Assembly (NCBI GenBank): GCA_019638775.1
Contig: JAHBTD010000001.1
Span: 1,054,001-1,118,000 of the forward strand
Direction of reading: 5' to 3'
DNA length: 64,000 nucleotides
DNA from: Fimbriimonadaceae bacterium
GTDB taxonomy: Bacteria; Armatimonadota; Fimbriimonadia; Fimbriimonadales; Fimbriimonadaceae
The position numbers and the translations under genes are program-made. Shown one piece after another: positions 51,514 to 59,282 of the stretch; position 1 is the stretch's first letter; each line of letters starts with the position of its first letter. A model generated the notes under the pieces. It saw nothing but the letters and a program-made list of their open reading frames with translations, was not told the origin of the DNA and made no database searches.

Positions 51514-51519
51514 GTGTTC

Positions 51520-51635
51520 AGCGTCACACGCGACGCAACAGAGGGCACCAAAGAGCGCCGGCTAAGCAAACCAAGCAAAGAACACCATTGATCGCCTGAC
51601 GTAATCTCCTCCTTCGTGATTCGTCAGGCTTTTTT
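51520..51635 (+). ncRNA. candidate small RNA 1 with anti-SD-mimic terminator loop
   Basis: About 115 bases between a good promoter and a rho-independent terminator, with no start codon followed by a usable frame. The stem-loop GCGTC/GACGC (51521-51536) is followed by a linker with TAAGCAAACCAAGC and AGAACACC. The terminator is GCCTGACG/CGTCAGGC (51594-51601/51622-51629) plus six T. The 20-base terminator loop contains CCTCCTTC, complementary to a strong Shine-Dalgarno site. The linker and loop octamer recur in the second unit at 51766. It matches no RNA family I can name. Confidence 0.65.
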
Positions 51636-51765
51636 GTGCGCCATAGTAGGCGAAACTTGCTCTCGCATGCGCAAAAGGAACCTATGTTCGGGGAAACGAA
51701 CAGAAAGTGCGCAAGAAAAGGCGTCTCACAAATTGGTGTTTCGGGTCATATTGTTAACATAAGTT

Positions 51766-51866
51766 GCTTTAAGCAACGAATTGAGCGAGCGATATAAGCA
51801 AGCCAAGCGTAGAACACCAACCATTGCCCCGACGGTCTGCCTCCTTCAACCCGTCGGGGTTTTTTT
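51766..51866 (+). ncRNA. candidate small RNA 2, or ribH leader attenuator
   Basis: A second unit with the same order. A small hairpin GTTGC/GCAAC (51763-51777) is followed by the linker TAAGCAAGCCAAGC and AGAACACC. The terminator is CCCCGACGG/CCGTCGGGG (51827-51835/51851-51859) with seven T. The 15-base loop again contains CCTCCTTC. A weaker promoter TTGGTG (51733-51738), 16 bases, TAACAT (51755-51760) precedes it. It ends 37 bases before the ribH ATG, so it could be a free small RNA or an attenuator. It does not resemble the FMN riboswitch. Confidence 0.6.
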
Positions 51867-51903
51867 GTGCATACTCTTCCCTGTGGAAGAGGTTCTCGTT
51901 CGT

Positions 51904-52356
51904 ATGGATGCTGCTGGAAAGCGCTTTGCCATTGTGGCGAGCCGTTGGAACGAGTTCGTCGTCAAGGAGCTTGTCGAAGGCGCTCTGGACGAGCTAAAAC
52001 GCCACGGGGCCAACGACATCGAAGTCATCCGCGTTCCAGGCACTTGGGAGATTCCGCCTGTCGTTCAAGTCCTTTACGAACGGCCCGAGCCATCGCGCCC
52101 GCACGGCATCATTGCTCTAGGGTGCATTCTCCAAGGCGCAACCACCCACGCGCAGCTCCTCTCAGCCGATGTCAGCGACGCTCTCATGCGGATGCAAATA
52201 GAGTACAAGGCACCTATTGCCTGGGGAATTCTTACACCCGAATCCACGGAGCAGGCCATTGACCGTGCGGGTATGAAGATGGGAAACAAAGGCCGCGAAG
52301 CCGCGCTTGCCGCCCTTGAGCTAGCTAACGTAATCGACGCGGTGAAGGGCGGCTAA
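51904..52356 (+). CDS. ribH: 6,7-dimethyl-8-ribityllumazine synthase
   Basis: A 150-residue lumazine synthase of the usual length. KRFAIVASRWNEFVVKELVE is the N-terminal strand and substrate-binding Trp. VIRVPGTWEIPPVVQVLYER follows, with IIALGCILQGATTHAQLLSA and the terminal ELANVIDAV. In most members the block reads GAVIRGxTxHF; here GCILQGATTHA, so the catalytic His is kept while the Arg that contacts the butanone phosphate becomes Gln. It condenses the two precursors of riboflavin. ATG 51904 follows AAGAGG. It is translated just ahead of the TauE-like gene, with no gap. Confidence 0.92.
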   Translation: MDAAGKRFAIVASRWNEFVVKELVEGALDELKRHGANDIEVIRVPGTWEIPPVVQVLYERPEPSRPHGIIALGCILQGATTHAQLLSADVSDALMRMQIEYKAPIAWGILTPESTEQAIDRAGMKMGNKGREAALAALELANVIDAVKGG

Positions 52357-53136
52357 GTGCAGGTTCTCACCCACGACTTTGCCTTTCCCCAAGACTGGCT
52401 CACCCTGCTTGCTCTTGCCGTCATTGGAGCTGTAGCGTCGGCCATCAATGCGGTCGCCGGTGGTGGGTCGCTCATCTCCTTCCCGTTTATGGTGGGGATC
52501 GGTGTGCCGTCGGTCGAGGCTAACGCCACCAATGCTGCGTCGCAGTGGCCTGGTTCGATTGGAAGTGCAGTAGCGTTCTGGAACCTGCTGCCGAAGACAG
52601 TGCATTATCTCAAGCTCCTTGCCATTCCCACAATTCTTGGCGGAACCCTCGGAGGCTGGCTTCTTGTGGCGAGTTCACAAGCGCTCTTCAAAGCGATCGT
52701 GCCGTGGCTGATTCTGCTTGCCGCGCTCTTGCTGGCGTTTCAGCCAAAGATCAAGGCGTGGTCACTAAAGCATCAAAAGGAGATGGGACCGGTTGCCGGT
52801 GTGATCCTTCAGTTCTTCGTATCGCTCTATGGAGGCTACTTCGGCGCGGGAATGGGGATCATGATGCTCGCCGCTTTCGCGCTCTATATCGAGGGCAACA
52901 TCCACGAGCTGAATGCGATGAAGGTTTGGCTGGGGCTGGCGATCAACTTTAGCGCGACGGTTGTCTTTCTCGTCCAGGGCAAGATTTGGCTGATAAGCTG
53001 TGTGGCTTTGGCTTTAGGAGGCATTGCCGGGGGCTATTACGCCGCAAAGTATTCGCAGAAGGTGAACTCAGACAAGCTCCGCATCGCCATTGCAATCTAT
53101 GGGTTTATCATGGTTGTCTACTTCTTCTTAAAGTAG
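52357..53136 (+). CDS. TauE/SafE-family membrane transporter
   Basis: A 259-residue protein with about eight membrane segments. AVIGAVASAINAVAGGGSLI with SFPFMVGIGVPSVEANATNA is the conserved N-terminal repeat, and VSLYGGYFGAGMGIMMLAAF the second. The family exports sulfite, sulfoacetate or related organosulfur anions. GTG at 52357 immediately follows the ribH stop, so it is co-translated with ribH; a functional link to riboflavin is not obvious. Confidence 0.9.
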   Translation: MQVLTHDFAFPQDWLTLLALAVIGAVASAINAVAGGGSLISFPFMVGIGVPSVEANATNAASQWPGSIGSAVAFWNLLPKTVHYLKLLAIPTILGGTLGGWLLVASSQALFKAIVPWLILLAALLLAFQPKIKAWSLKHQKEMGPVAGVILQFFVSLYGGYFGAGMGIMMLAAFALYIEGNIHELNAMKVWLGLAINFSATVVFLVQGKIWLISCVALALGGIAGGYYAAKYSQKVNSDKLRIAIAIYGFIMVVYFFLK

Positions 53137-53155
53137 CGCGACCTCCCCACCCTAA

Positions 53156-53191
53156 CCCTCCCCTCCATTTCCGGAAAAATGGAAGGGAGGG
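53156..53191. repeat. CCTCCATTT-type hairpin repeat
   Basis: CCCTCCCCTCCATTTCCGG is followed by AAAAATGGAAGGGAGGG, an imperfect inverted repeat between convergent genes. It is of the same kind as the perfect hairpin at 58914-58947 and probably ends transcription from both sides. Confidence 0.65.
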
Positions 53192-53193
53192 AA

Positions 53194-53565
53194 TCAGAGG
53201 ATGCCGTCCGCATTGAAGACATCCCGATGATGCCTCAGCCCGTCACCGTCGATCGCGATCACATCAAACCGTACGCCCCGATCCTCATTTCCAAACTCCG
53301 CCAGATACAGGTTCGCCGCCTCGATCACATGCCTCCGTTTCTTCGCGTCGACGCTTTCTTCGGGCAGATGCTCACCCTTGCTCCGCTGCTTCACCTCGAC
53401 AAAGACCAGCGTTTCGCCCGACTCTGATGCAGGGTCCAGCGCAACGATATCAAGCTCTCCCCGACGGGTTTTGTGCCTGCGGGTGATGACAGTCCAACCG
53501 AGGCCAACAAGGTAAGCCGCCGCCTGATCCTCAGCCTCTGCGCCTACGCTTCGAAGATTAGACAT
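53194..53565 (-). CDS. YraN-family (UPF0102) endonuclease-like protein
   Basis: A 123-residue protein of the YraN family. GAEAEDQAAAYLVGLGWTVI is the N-terminal helix, then RGELDIVAL and LVFVEVKQRSKGEHLPEESV hold the Asp and E-x-K of a PD-(D/E)XK core. FDVIAID is near the end. The in vivo role is unknown, though the fold implies nuclease activity, perhaps linked to recombination or repair. It overlaps the rnhB gene by 22 bases and is translated after it, a common gene order. Confidence 0.92.
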   Translation of the reverse strand: MSNLRSVGAEAEDQAAAYLVGLGWTVITRRHKTRRGELDIVALDPASESGETLVFVEVKQRSKGEHLPEESVDAKKRRHVIEAANLYLAEFGNEDRGVRFDVIAIDGDGLRHHRDVFNADGIL

Positions 53566-54149
53566 GGCTGGAGGGCGGCCTCCTGGACGGGCGCATAAGA
53601 CCGTCGGTGGATCGGGCAAGGGCCGTACTCGCGAAGCGCGGCGAGGTGCTCGGGCGTGGGGTAGCCGAAATGCTTGTCGAAACCGTACTGGGGGTACTGG
53701 CTGGCGTACTCAACCATCAAACGGTCGCGGGTGACCTTGGCGAGGATCGAGGCGGCGGCAATGCAAGCATACTTCCCGTCCCCCTTCACCACCGCTTCAG
53801 CGGCGCACCCTAACCCTGGCGGAATCTTGTTGCCGTCGATCAAGGCCAGTTCCGGTTCAAAGCCGAGCCTTTCGATAGACCTACACATCGCCGCCATTGT
53901 GGCGTGAAGGATGTTGAGACGGTCGATTTCATCGGGCTCGGAAAGCTCAATGGCCCAGAGCGCCTGCTCCCGGATGCGCGTGAAGGCCGCGGCGCGTTGG
54001 GATTCGGAAAGCTGCTTGGAGTCGTGAATGCCGGTGATGTCAAACCCATCCGGCAGGGCCACCGCGGCAACGGACACTGGTCCGGCAAGCGGTCCGCGCC
54101 CTGCTTCATCCACTCCCACAACTAGTGCCCCCGTCCGCTCTAAGACCAT
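53544..54149 (-). CDS. rnhB: ribonuclease HII
   Basis: A 201-residue RNase HII. VVGVDEAGRGPLAGPVSVAA carries Asp14 and Glu15, IHDSKQLSESQR follows, and ALIDGNKIPPGL and ASILAKVTRDRLM complete the active site. It removes ribonucleotides and RNA from RNA-DNA hybrids. GYPTPEHLAALREYGPCPIH with RRSYAPV is the typical C-terminal block. ATG 54149 is preferred over the TTG two codons earlier. Confidence 0.95.
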   Translation of the reverse strand: MVLERTGALVVGVDEAGRGPLAGPVSVAAVALPDGFDITGIHDSKQLSESQRAAAFTRIREQALWAIELSEPDEIDRLNILHATMAAMCRSIERLGFEPELALIDGNKIPPGLGCAAEAVVKGDGKYACIAAASILAKVTRDRLMVEYASQYPQYGFDKHFGYPTPEHLAALREYGPCPIHRRSYAPVQEAALQPCLIFEA

Positions 54150-54276
54150 GCTCAAGGTTCAGTCGGATGGGAGAGCGGTAAAGATTCGGAGTGTGGAGAA
54201 ATAGGGAATCGTGAGGCCGATTAGATCATAGACAACTCAGCTGTTAAAACGATGCGTCCACGCACTGCCTGAGTGC

Positions 54277-54321
54277 TTGAGTTATCTTGAATATTTATGT
54301 ATAATAATGTCTACTATTATT
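54277..54321 (+). promoter_or_regulatory. promoter with palindrome upstream of the phosphoesterase gene
   Basis: TTGAGT (54277-54282), 17 bases, perfect TATAAT (54300-54305). The inverted repeat AATAAT/ATTATT (54303-54308 and 54316-54321, seven bases between) overlaps the -10 and start region, a place where a repressor would act. The region is much AT-richer than the surrounding genes. Confidence 0.7.
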
Positions 54322-54335
54322 GAAGGTGATTCGCT

Positions 54336-54878
54336 ATGCCAGTTCGAAAGTATCGGGCGGACGATCCCGCCCGCCCGCTCCAGTACAGCTTCCTTTGCGC
54401 TGTAGAAGATCCGCTCCAATTCGTCGTCCACGAGCATTGGGCAACCCGCCATCACTTCGACCTGCGCCTTGAGCTCGGGAAGGTCCTTCAGGATTGGGTG
54501 CTCGTCTCAAAGCCTTCGCCAAACCCCAAAAGGTCCGTCAGGACCCTGCCGATGAACGATCATGACAAGCGATGTCTGGACCTTGAGCTGAGGATTGAGG
54601 CCGGTCACTATGGAGCCGGACCACTCCTCATGTGGGATCGCGGCACGTTCACGATCGTCGCAGAACCCGGCACGAGCCGAGAAGCCGCGATGATAGAAGG
54701 CATGAACCAAAGGCGCGTCCTCCTGCGCTTCCAAGGGGTGAAGCTCAGGGGAACTTGGGTTTTGAGGAAGATAGGCGAGGATTGGCGTTTCCAGAAGCTT
54801 GAGGATGAGTTTGCATCACCTTCACAGGCCTTTTCAGATGACTCTGTCCTGACCGGAAGATACATCAGAGATATTTAA
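54336..54878 (+). CDS. stand-alone LigD-type 3'-phosphoesterase domain protein
   Basis: A 180-residue protein equal to the phosphoesterase (PE) domain of bacterial DNA ligase D. FVVHEHWATRHHFDLRLELG holds the metal-binding His and Asp residues. DWVLVSKPSPNPKRSVRTLP, GAGPLLMWDRGTFTIVAE and LRGTWVLRKIGEDW are the other conserved blocks. PE enzymes trim ribonucleotides and 3'-phosphates at DNA ends during end joining. No ligase, polymerase or Ku gene is adjacent. AAGGTGATT precedes the ATG. It has its own strong, palindromic promoter. Confidence 0.88.
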   Translation: MPVRKYRADDPARPLQYSFLCAVEDPLQFVVHEHWATRHHFDLRLELGKVLQDWVLVSKPSPNPKRSVRTLPMNDHDKRCLDLELRIEAGHYGAGPLLMWDRGTFTIVAEPGTSREAAMIEGMNQRRVLLRFQGVKLRGTWVLRKIGEDWRFQKLEDEFASPSQAFSDDSVLTGRYIRDI

Positions 54879-54880
54879 AT

Positions 54881-54926
54881 CTCCATTTATAAATGAAGAT
54901 TTATTGATGTAAACATCATATATAAT
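54881..54926 (+). promoter_or_regulatory. promoter/operator of the mobile mystery A/B pair
   Basis: An imperfect palindrome CTCCATTTATAAATGAAG (54881-54898) and a perfect one, TGATGTAAACATCA (54905-54918), stand just before the -10 TATAAT (54921-54926). The second lies in the spacer and would block RNA polymerase if bound, most likely by the HTH protein encoded next. Confidence 0.65.
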
Positions 54927-54932
54927 AGAAGA

Positions 54933-55391
54933 ATGAACCAAGGGCAGCGCCTATTGCGAAGACGCCAGCTTGACCGGCAGATCCAAACGCTGAAGGGTCT
55001 GCTGCCCTCCACGCCGGAGACGGGTTGGGTGCGCACGGTGCGTGAAGCCCTTGGGATGAGCCTTGCCGCCTTTGGGCGTCGCTTAGGGATCGCACAGTCG
55101 ACCGCTCACCAGATCGAGCAAGCCGAAATCTCCGGCTCCATCACGCTCAATCGCCTGCGCGCCGCCGCCGATGCGCTGGGGTGCGATGTCAGCGTCGTCC
55201 TGATCCCGCGCAAACCGCTCGCCGAAGCGGTCGAAGACCGCGCTTTTGAACTGGCGAGAGAGCGCATCGGGCGCGTGGGGCACACGATGGCCCTGGAATC
55301 GCAGAGCGTTTCCGACGCGGTGCTGCAGGAGATGATCGGCAGTATGGCTCGCGAAATCGTGGAGCGGGGGGATGCGCGGCTGTGGGAATGA
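54933..55391 (+). CDS. mobile mystery protein A (HTH antitoxin-like)
   Basis: A 152-residue protein of the mobile mystery A family. The N-terminal basic helix RLLRRRQLDRQIQTLKGLLP leads to an XRE-type helix-turn-helix near residues 36-85 (REALGMSLAAFGRRLGIAQS then TAHQIEQAEISGSITLNRLR). The C-terminal part is helical. It is always found beside protein B, a Fic enzyme, and probably serves as antitoxin and autorepressor. Its stop overlaps the start of protein B by ATGA. The pair occurs sporadically among bacteria, consistent with horizontal transfer. Confidence 0.9.
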   Translation: MNQGQRLLRRRQLDRQIQTLKGLLPSTPETGWVRTVREALGMSLAAFGRRLGIAQSTAHQIEQAEISGSITLNRLRAAADALGCDVSVVLIPRKPLAEAVEDRAFELARERIGRVGHTMALESQSVSDAVLQEMIGSMAREIVERGDARLWE

Positions 55392-55987
55392 ATGAAGGCC
55401 TTCCCGTCGGTGCGACGCCGATCGATCCCGCGGAGGCAGAGGGGCTCATACCCAAGCTCGCTGCCCGTGCCGAACTGAACGAGTTCGAAGCCGTCAACAT
55501 CGCGCAAACGATTGCCTGGGCCGAGAACAGCCGACGCATGATGGTCCGCCTGCTGGAGCCCGAGACGCTCAGACTGCTGCACAAGCGGATGTTCGACCGC
55601 ACCTGGAAGTGGGCTGGGCGATACCGCACGACGCAGAAAAACCTTGGCGTCGAAGCCTATCGCATCGGCGAGGAGATCAAGAATCTGACGGAAGATACTC
55701 AGCTCTGGATGCAGGCCGAAACCTATCCCCCGACGGAAATCGCTGCCCGATTTCATCATCGCCTCGTGGCGATCCATGCCTACCCAAACGGCAACGGCAG
55801 ACATGCGCGGCTGGCGACCGATCTGCTCTGCATGAGCCGTGGCTGGCCCATGCCGGATTGGGGCGCGGCAAGCCTCGATGAGCCTGGAGAAGTGCGGGCC
55901 CGCTACATCGACGCGCTTCGCAAGGCGGACGCGCATGACCTGCAACCCCTGTGCGCCTTTCTCTACACTTTGCCGAAAGACGTCTGA
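55388..55987 (+). CDS. mobile mystery protein B (Fic-domain toxin-like)
   Basis: A 199-residue Fic protein. The active-site loop is HAYPNGNGRHAR (His130-Arg141), matching HxFxxGNGRxxR with all catalytic residues. HKRMFDRTWKWAGRYRTTQK upstream is typical. Fic enzymes attach AMP or other moieties to target proteins. A helix with WAENS near residue 44 resembles the glutamate-containing inhibitory helix of other Fic proteins, but the match is loose. ATG 55388 overlaps the protein A stop, so the two are co-translated. Confidence 0.92.
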   Translation: MNEGLPVGATPIDPAEAEGLIPKLAARAELNEFEAVNIAQTIAWAENSRRMMVRLLEPETLRLLHKRMFDRTWKWAGRYRTTQKNLGVEAYRIGEEIKNLTEDTQLWMQAETYPPTEIAARFHHRLVAIHAYPNGNGRHARLATDLLCMSRGWPMPDWGAASLDEPGEVRARYIDALRKADAHDLQPLCAFLYTLPKDV

Positions 55988-56038
55988 CCGTATGTTGACT
56001 CAACCCTGTATCCTGCGTAGAAAGAGCAAGCCCGACCG

Positions 56039-57370
56039 ATGAACCAAAACGACCTCTTCGCCGCCAGCAAGCAAGCCAACGCCGCCAAGAACCTCCCCTT
56101 GGCTGCGCGGATGCGCCCGCGCACGCTGGACGAATACGTTGGGCAAGAACACCTCATCGGCCCCGGACTCCCCACCCGAACCGCCATCGAGGAGGGCTCC
56201 CTCGGCTCGGTCATCCTCTGGGCCCCGCCCGGATGCGGCAAAACCACGCTGGCCTACCTCATCGCCAGATACGCCGACGCCGAGGTGGAAGCCAAAAGCG
56301 CCGTCACCAGCGGCGTCGCCGACGTCCGCGCCATCGCCAAAGCCGCCGAAGAGCGCCTCAAGTTCAACGGTCGGCGGACGCTCGTCATCCTCGACGAGAT
56401 CCACCACTTCAACCGAACCCAGCAGGACAGTCTGCTAGGCTACCTAGAGGATGGCACCTTCGAGATGGTGGGGGTCACCACCGAAAGCCCGTTCTTCGTG
56501 CTGGCTCCCGCGCTGCTTTCCCGCGCGCGAGTGCTCGTGATGAAGCCGCTGGAATCTCGACACATCGAACAGCTCGTTCGGAATGCGCTTGAGGATGTGG
56601 AGCGCGGGCTGGGCGGGCGAAGGCTGACGATCTCGGATGAGGCCTTGGCTCATCTGGTGAAGTGTGCCGACGGCGACGCCCGCCTCGCCCTCAACGCACT
56701 GGAATCCGCCTCCATGCAAAGCGTCATGGCGGGCGAGATCGCGCTGGAGATGATCGAGCAGGTGCTTCAGCGGCCTGCCCTCCGCTACGACCAGCAGGGC
56801 GACTATCACTACGACACCATCTCCGCGTTCATCAAGTCCGTGCGCGGGTCCGATTCGGATGGGGCTCTGCACTACCTAGCTCGGATGCTCGCGGCGGGGG
56901 AGGATCCCCGCTTTATCATGCGCCGACTCCTTATCCTTGCCAGCGAGGACATCGGAAACGCCGACCCGCAGGGTCTCGTGGTTGCCGCCGCCGGCGCACA
57001 GACGGTCGAGCGGATCGGGATGCCGGAAGGCCAGCTGACTCTGGCCCAGGTCACCACCTACCTTTGCGAGGCCCCCAAGAGCAACGCCGCCTATCTCGCC
57101 ATCGGCAAAGCCAAGGAGGATGTGGCGAACAAGCCGCTCACCCCCATCCCCAACCACCTGCGCAACGCCCCTGTCCAGGGCTACAAAGACCTCGGCTACG
57201 GCAAGGAATACCAGTATCCGCACGACCACCCCGGGCATTGGGTGGATCAGCCGTACATGCCGGAAGGAGACTGGTCGACCCCCTACTACGAACCCACAGA
57301 AATCGGCTACGAGCGGAAGATGCAAGAGCGTCGGGCAGGCCGAAAAAGTGAACGCAAAGAGGAATTTTAA
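56039..57370 (+). CDS. rarA: replication-associated recombination protein A (RarA/MgsA)
   Basis: A 443-residue AAA+ ATPase. LAARMRPRTLDEYVGQEHLI is the family start, Walker A is APPGCGKTTLAYL, Walker B is LVILDEIHHFNRTQQDSLLG, and sensor 1 is VGVTTESPFFVLAPALLSRA. The C-terminal tetramerisation part (DHPGHWVDQPYMPEG) follows. It acts at stalled replication forks together with SSB and RecA. It follows the Fic gene by 51 bases; functional linkage with the mobile pair is not implied. It ends with a 4-base overlap with the convergent antiporter gene. Confidence 0.95.
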   Translation: MNQNDLFAASKQANAAKNLPLAARMRPRTLDEYVGQEHLIGPGLPTRTAIEEGSLGSVILWAPPGCGKTTLAYLIARYADAEVEAKSAVTSGVADVRAIAKAAEERLKFNGRRTLVILDEIHHFNRTQQDSLLGYLEDGTFEMVGVTTESPFFVLAPALLSRARVLVMKPLESRHIEQLVRNALEDVERGLGGRRLTISDEALAHLVKCADGDARLALNALESASMQSVMAGEIALEMIEQVLQRPALRYDQQGDYHYDTISAFIKSVRGSDSDGALHYLARMLAAGEDPRFIMRRLLILASEDIGNADPQGLVVAAAGAQTVERIGMPEGQLTLAQVTTYLCEAPKSNAAYLAIGKAKEDVANKPLTPIPNHLRNAPVQGYKDLGYGKEYQYPHDHPGHWVDQPYMPEGDWSTPYYEPTEIGYERKMQERRAGRKSERKEEF

Positions 57371-58857
57371 GCCGGGTCGCCTGCGACGGCCTCAGAGTCC
57401 CGCAAAGTCTGCACACCCCCGATCTTCAGCCTCAGCTCGTCGTGATCCTCCCGGCGCGTAGCGAGCAGCAGACGATCCCCCGGCATCAGAATCGTGCTCC
57501 CGCGCGGAATGTAGTTCGAGCTTCCCCGCTTGAGCAGAACGATCAGCGCGGTCGCGGGCAGCCCCAGCTCCACCACCTGCTTCCCAACCGAAGGCGACTG
57601 CGGGTCCAGAACGATTTCGATCAGCTCGGAATGCTGCGCAGGCTGCAGATCGCCGCCCGCCGGACGCTCTGCCAAAACCCCCAGCCGCTTCGCCAAGGGC
57701 CGCAGCGCGGCGCCCTGCACCAACACCGAAACCACCACGACGAAGAACACAAGGTTGAAGATGGTCTGTCCCTTCGGCTGTCCGGCAAGCGCAGGGAGCG
57801 TCGCCAGGATGATCGGGAATGCCCCGCGCAGGCCCGCGCAGGCCACAAACAGCTTCGACCGCCGTGTCATCTTCACTCGGAACAGCGCAATGTTCACCGC
57901 GATCGGGCGGGCAAAGATCATGATGAACAAGGCCAGCGCAATGCCCGGGCCCACCACCTTCAAGACCTGCGAAGGGAACGCCAGCAGCCCAAGCGCGACA
58001 AAGACCGCGATCTGCAGCAGCCACGCGATGCCGTCGTGAAACTGAACCAGGCTGATCTTGTGGACGAAGACGCTGCTCCCCAAGGTCACGCCCGCCGCAT
58101 ACACCGCGATGAACTCGTTCCCGCCCGCATACGGCGCGATGCCGTAGGTCGCGGCGGCGGCAGCAATCGTAATCATCGGATACAGCCCGTCATATTCCAG
58201 GCGCAAGTGGTTGATCAGCCACACCGCGCCCTTGCCCATCACAAAGCCGACGAGAATCCCCATCGGCATCTGCTGGGCCACGCTGAGCGCCAGCGTCCAC
58301 GGCGAGCTTTCGGGGTTCGTGGCAAGGTCGGTCAGCCCAGCCGCCAAGAGCACGGCGATCGGGTCGTTTGAGCCGGATTCGACCTCAAGAAGCGGAGCGA
58401 TGCGATGCTTCAATACCAGTCCGCGCCCGCGCAGAACGCTGAAGATCGCAGCCGCGTCGGTGCTGGAGACGATCGCGCCCAGAATCAGACCCTCAAGTAT
58501 CGTAAAGCCGAGAAAGGCGTTGGCGAACGCACCGATCAGGCCCGCCGTCGCCAGCACGCCGATGGTAGAGAGCGAGAGTCCTCTCCACACTACCGGGCGA
58601 ATGTGCTTCCAGTCGGTATCCAGCCCGCCCGAAAAGAGGATGAACCCAAGCAGGATCATCCCCAGCTCTTTGGTCAGGGCAAAGTCGCTGAAAGGGATGC
58701 CGCCGGGGCCTTCGCTGCCCGCCAGCATCCCGATTCCGATGAAGAGAACCAGCGCAGGAACGCCCAGCCGTGACGAAAGTTTGCTCGCAAAGACGCACAG
58801 AACGAGGAAAACCGCGCCCAGCAGAAGGGCGATAGCCGTCGGGCCTCCGTGCGACAT
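57367..58857 (-). CDS. K+/H+ antiporter, NhaP2/CvrA type, with TrkA-C domain
   Basis: A 496-residue CPA1-family antiporter. Twelve or so membrane segments carry GFILFSGGLDTDWKHIRPVV, SSTDAAAIFSVLRGRGLVLK and PLLEVESGSNDPIAVLLAAG, with the ND pair of the ion site. A C-terminal cytosolic TrkA_C domain follows from about residue 400 (ELIEIVLDPQSPSVGKQVVE and PGDRLLLATR). It exchanges monovalent cations for protons; the TrkA_C domain suggests control by a nucleotide. ATG at 58857. The gene is convergent with rarA. Confidence 0.93.
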   Translation of the reverse strand: MSHGGPTAIALLLGAVFLVLCVFASKLSSRLGVPALVLFIGIGMLAGSEGPGGIPFSDFALTKELGMILLGFILFSGGLDTDWKHIRPVVWRGLSLSTIGVLATAGLIGAFANAFLGFTILEGLILGAIVSSTDAAAIFSVLRGRGLVLKHRIAPLLEVESGSNDPIAVLLAAGLTDLATNPESSPWTLALSVAQQMPMGILVGFVMGKGAVWLINHLRLEYDGLYPMITIAAAAATYGIAPYAGGNEFIAVYAAGVTLGSSVFVHKISLVQFHDGIAWLLQIAVFVALGLLAFPSQVLKVVGPGIALALFIMIFARPIAVNIALFRVKMTRRSKLFVACAGLRGAFPIILATLPALAGQPKGQTIFNLVFFVVVVSVLVQGAALRPLAKRLGVLAERPAGGDLQPAQHSELIEIVLDPQSPSVGKQVVELGLPATALIVLLKRGSSNYIPRGSTILMPGDRLLLATRREDHDELRLKIGGVQTLRDSEAVAGDPA

Positions 58858-58913
58858 ATTCTAGTTTAGCCGAATCCCTTCCAGCCCGGGATTTTGGCAA
58901 CGTGGCAAGAATC

Positions 58914-59050
58914 CCCCTCCCTCCATTTTCCGAAATGGAGGGAGGGGTCAGGGGGTGGGGGTTCATTATCCGGGGAGGGTAGAAAATGAGCAGGGTTTGG
59001 GCGTGGCATGGGCGTCTCGCCCATGCGTTCCACGGGCGTCCCGCCCGTGG
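58914..59050. repeat. cluster of three short hairpin repeats
   Basis: The 425-base gap from 58858 to 59282 holds no real CDS. It contains a perfect 15-bp hairpin CCCCTCCCTCCATTT/AAATGGAGGGAGGGG with loop TCCG (58914-58947), then CATGGGC-GTCTC-GCCCATG (59007-59025) and CCACGGGC-GTCCC-GCCCGTGG (59030-59050). The last two share the same loop type and differ by compensatory stem changes, as in REP-like elements. G-rich GGGGTCAGGGG stretches recur near 58943 and 59193. Confidence 0.8.
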
Positions 59051-59282
59051 AAGCTCCACCCGAAAGTCCGGGCTCCACAATCTTGGACGCCCCGCACTCC
59101 TCAGCTCAGGCTGGAGAAACACTGTCCTCAGTGTCCAAAAGCTCTTGGTCATCAGGGACGATGACCCTCCAGCCCAAGCCAAAGGATGGGAGGGGTCAGG
59201 GGAGGGAGGCCTCCACAATCCCAAATCCACAATAAGAGAAGCACCCACTGAACCCGACGCGCGTCAGATCGTTACCCCGATT

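Noticed and set aside
51766-51903. FMN riboswitch in front of ribH
   Set aside because: The conserved RFN-element blocks are missing; only a linker and a terminator hairpin are present.
57442-58864. Plus-strand open frames opposite the antiporter
   Set aside because: The composition is that of the complement of membrane segments; the antiporter frame is strongly conserved.
58986-59282. N-terminal extension of the nitrilase-like protein
   Set aside because: The ~99 extra codons run through REP-like hairpins and G-rich repeats; the signal peptide at 59283 is the natural start.
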